From: Mycobacterium sp. MFM001
GTDB taxonomy: Bacteria; Actinomycetota; Actinomycetes; Mycobacteriales; Mycobacteriaceae
NCBI RefSeq assembly: GCF_003402475.1
Contig: NZ_BFAB01000024.1
Coordinates: 1 to 32,090 of the forward strand
Length of the DNA: 32,090 bases
Direction of reading: 5' to 3'
Below the pieces are notes generated by a model that searched no databases, was not told where the DNA came from, and worked only from the letters and a program-made list of their open reading frames with translations. Numbering within the stretch: the stretch's first letter is position 1; each line of letters starts with the position of its first letter. Made by a program: the position numbers and the translations under genes. Positions 1 through 32,090 of the stretch are shown here, piece after piece.

Positions 1-2
1 AT

Positions 3-32090
<32,088 letters not shown>

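Overview
The window lies wholly inside one giant non-ribosomal peptide synthetase (NRPS) gene on the + strand. A single reading frame (codons starting at multiples of 3) stays open from base 3 to base 32090, 10,696 codons, with no start codon, stop codon or intergenic gap that I can identify. Every NRPS core motif I located, from the first adenylation domain to the last condensation domain, falls in this one phase. The DNA is GC-rich. The protein style (LCL domains opening with VPLSFAQxRLWF, carrier domains with DDSFFDLGGDS) is typical of actinobacterial, especially mycobacterial, NRPSs. The best guess is a Mycobacterium or close relative (Nocardia, Rhodococcus), but no species marker is present.

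Layout: A1(partial)-T1 | C2-A2-T2 | C3-A3-T3-E3 | C4-A4-T4 | C5-A5-T5 | C6-A6-T6 | C7-A7-T7-E7 | C8-A8-T8 | C9-A9-T9-E9 | C10(cut at the edge). C-A-T modules repeat about every 3.15 kb and E-containing ones about every 4.45 kb. All C domains have HHxxxDG, all E domains HHxxxDxVSW, all T domains the carrier serine, and all A domains the A3 loop and A10 lysine. Nothing looks decayed. No thioesterase, reductase, methyltransferase, cyclisation or oxidase domain is visible.

How it works together: each A domain activates an amino acid, the T domain carries it, and the next C domain joins it to the growing chain. E domains in modules 3, 7 and 9 should convert those residues to D form. The C domains directly after them (C4, C8, C10) are of the DCL type, while all others look LCL, so the chemistry is self-consistent. 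The predicted segment is X1-X2-D3-L4-L5-L6-D7-L8-D9-, at least nine residues. Specificity codes read by eye give the same Phe-like code (DVWTVAAMCK) in modules 3, 5, 7 and 8, a shared unassigned code (DFWTLGAVYK) in modules 1 and 9, and individual codes in modules 2, 4 and 6.

The gene is a mosaic of recent internal copying. Modules 7 and 8 share about 1.47 kb of near-identical DNA covering the C-A linker and most of the A domain. Modules 3 and 7 share near-identical A, T and E sequence, including a 268-bp run with no difference. C8 and C10 share short identical tracts. Several A-domain cores also have a G/T-ending codon style unlike the C-ending style around them. This points to evolution by module duplication, A-domain exchange and gene conversion.
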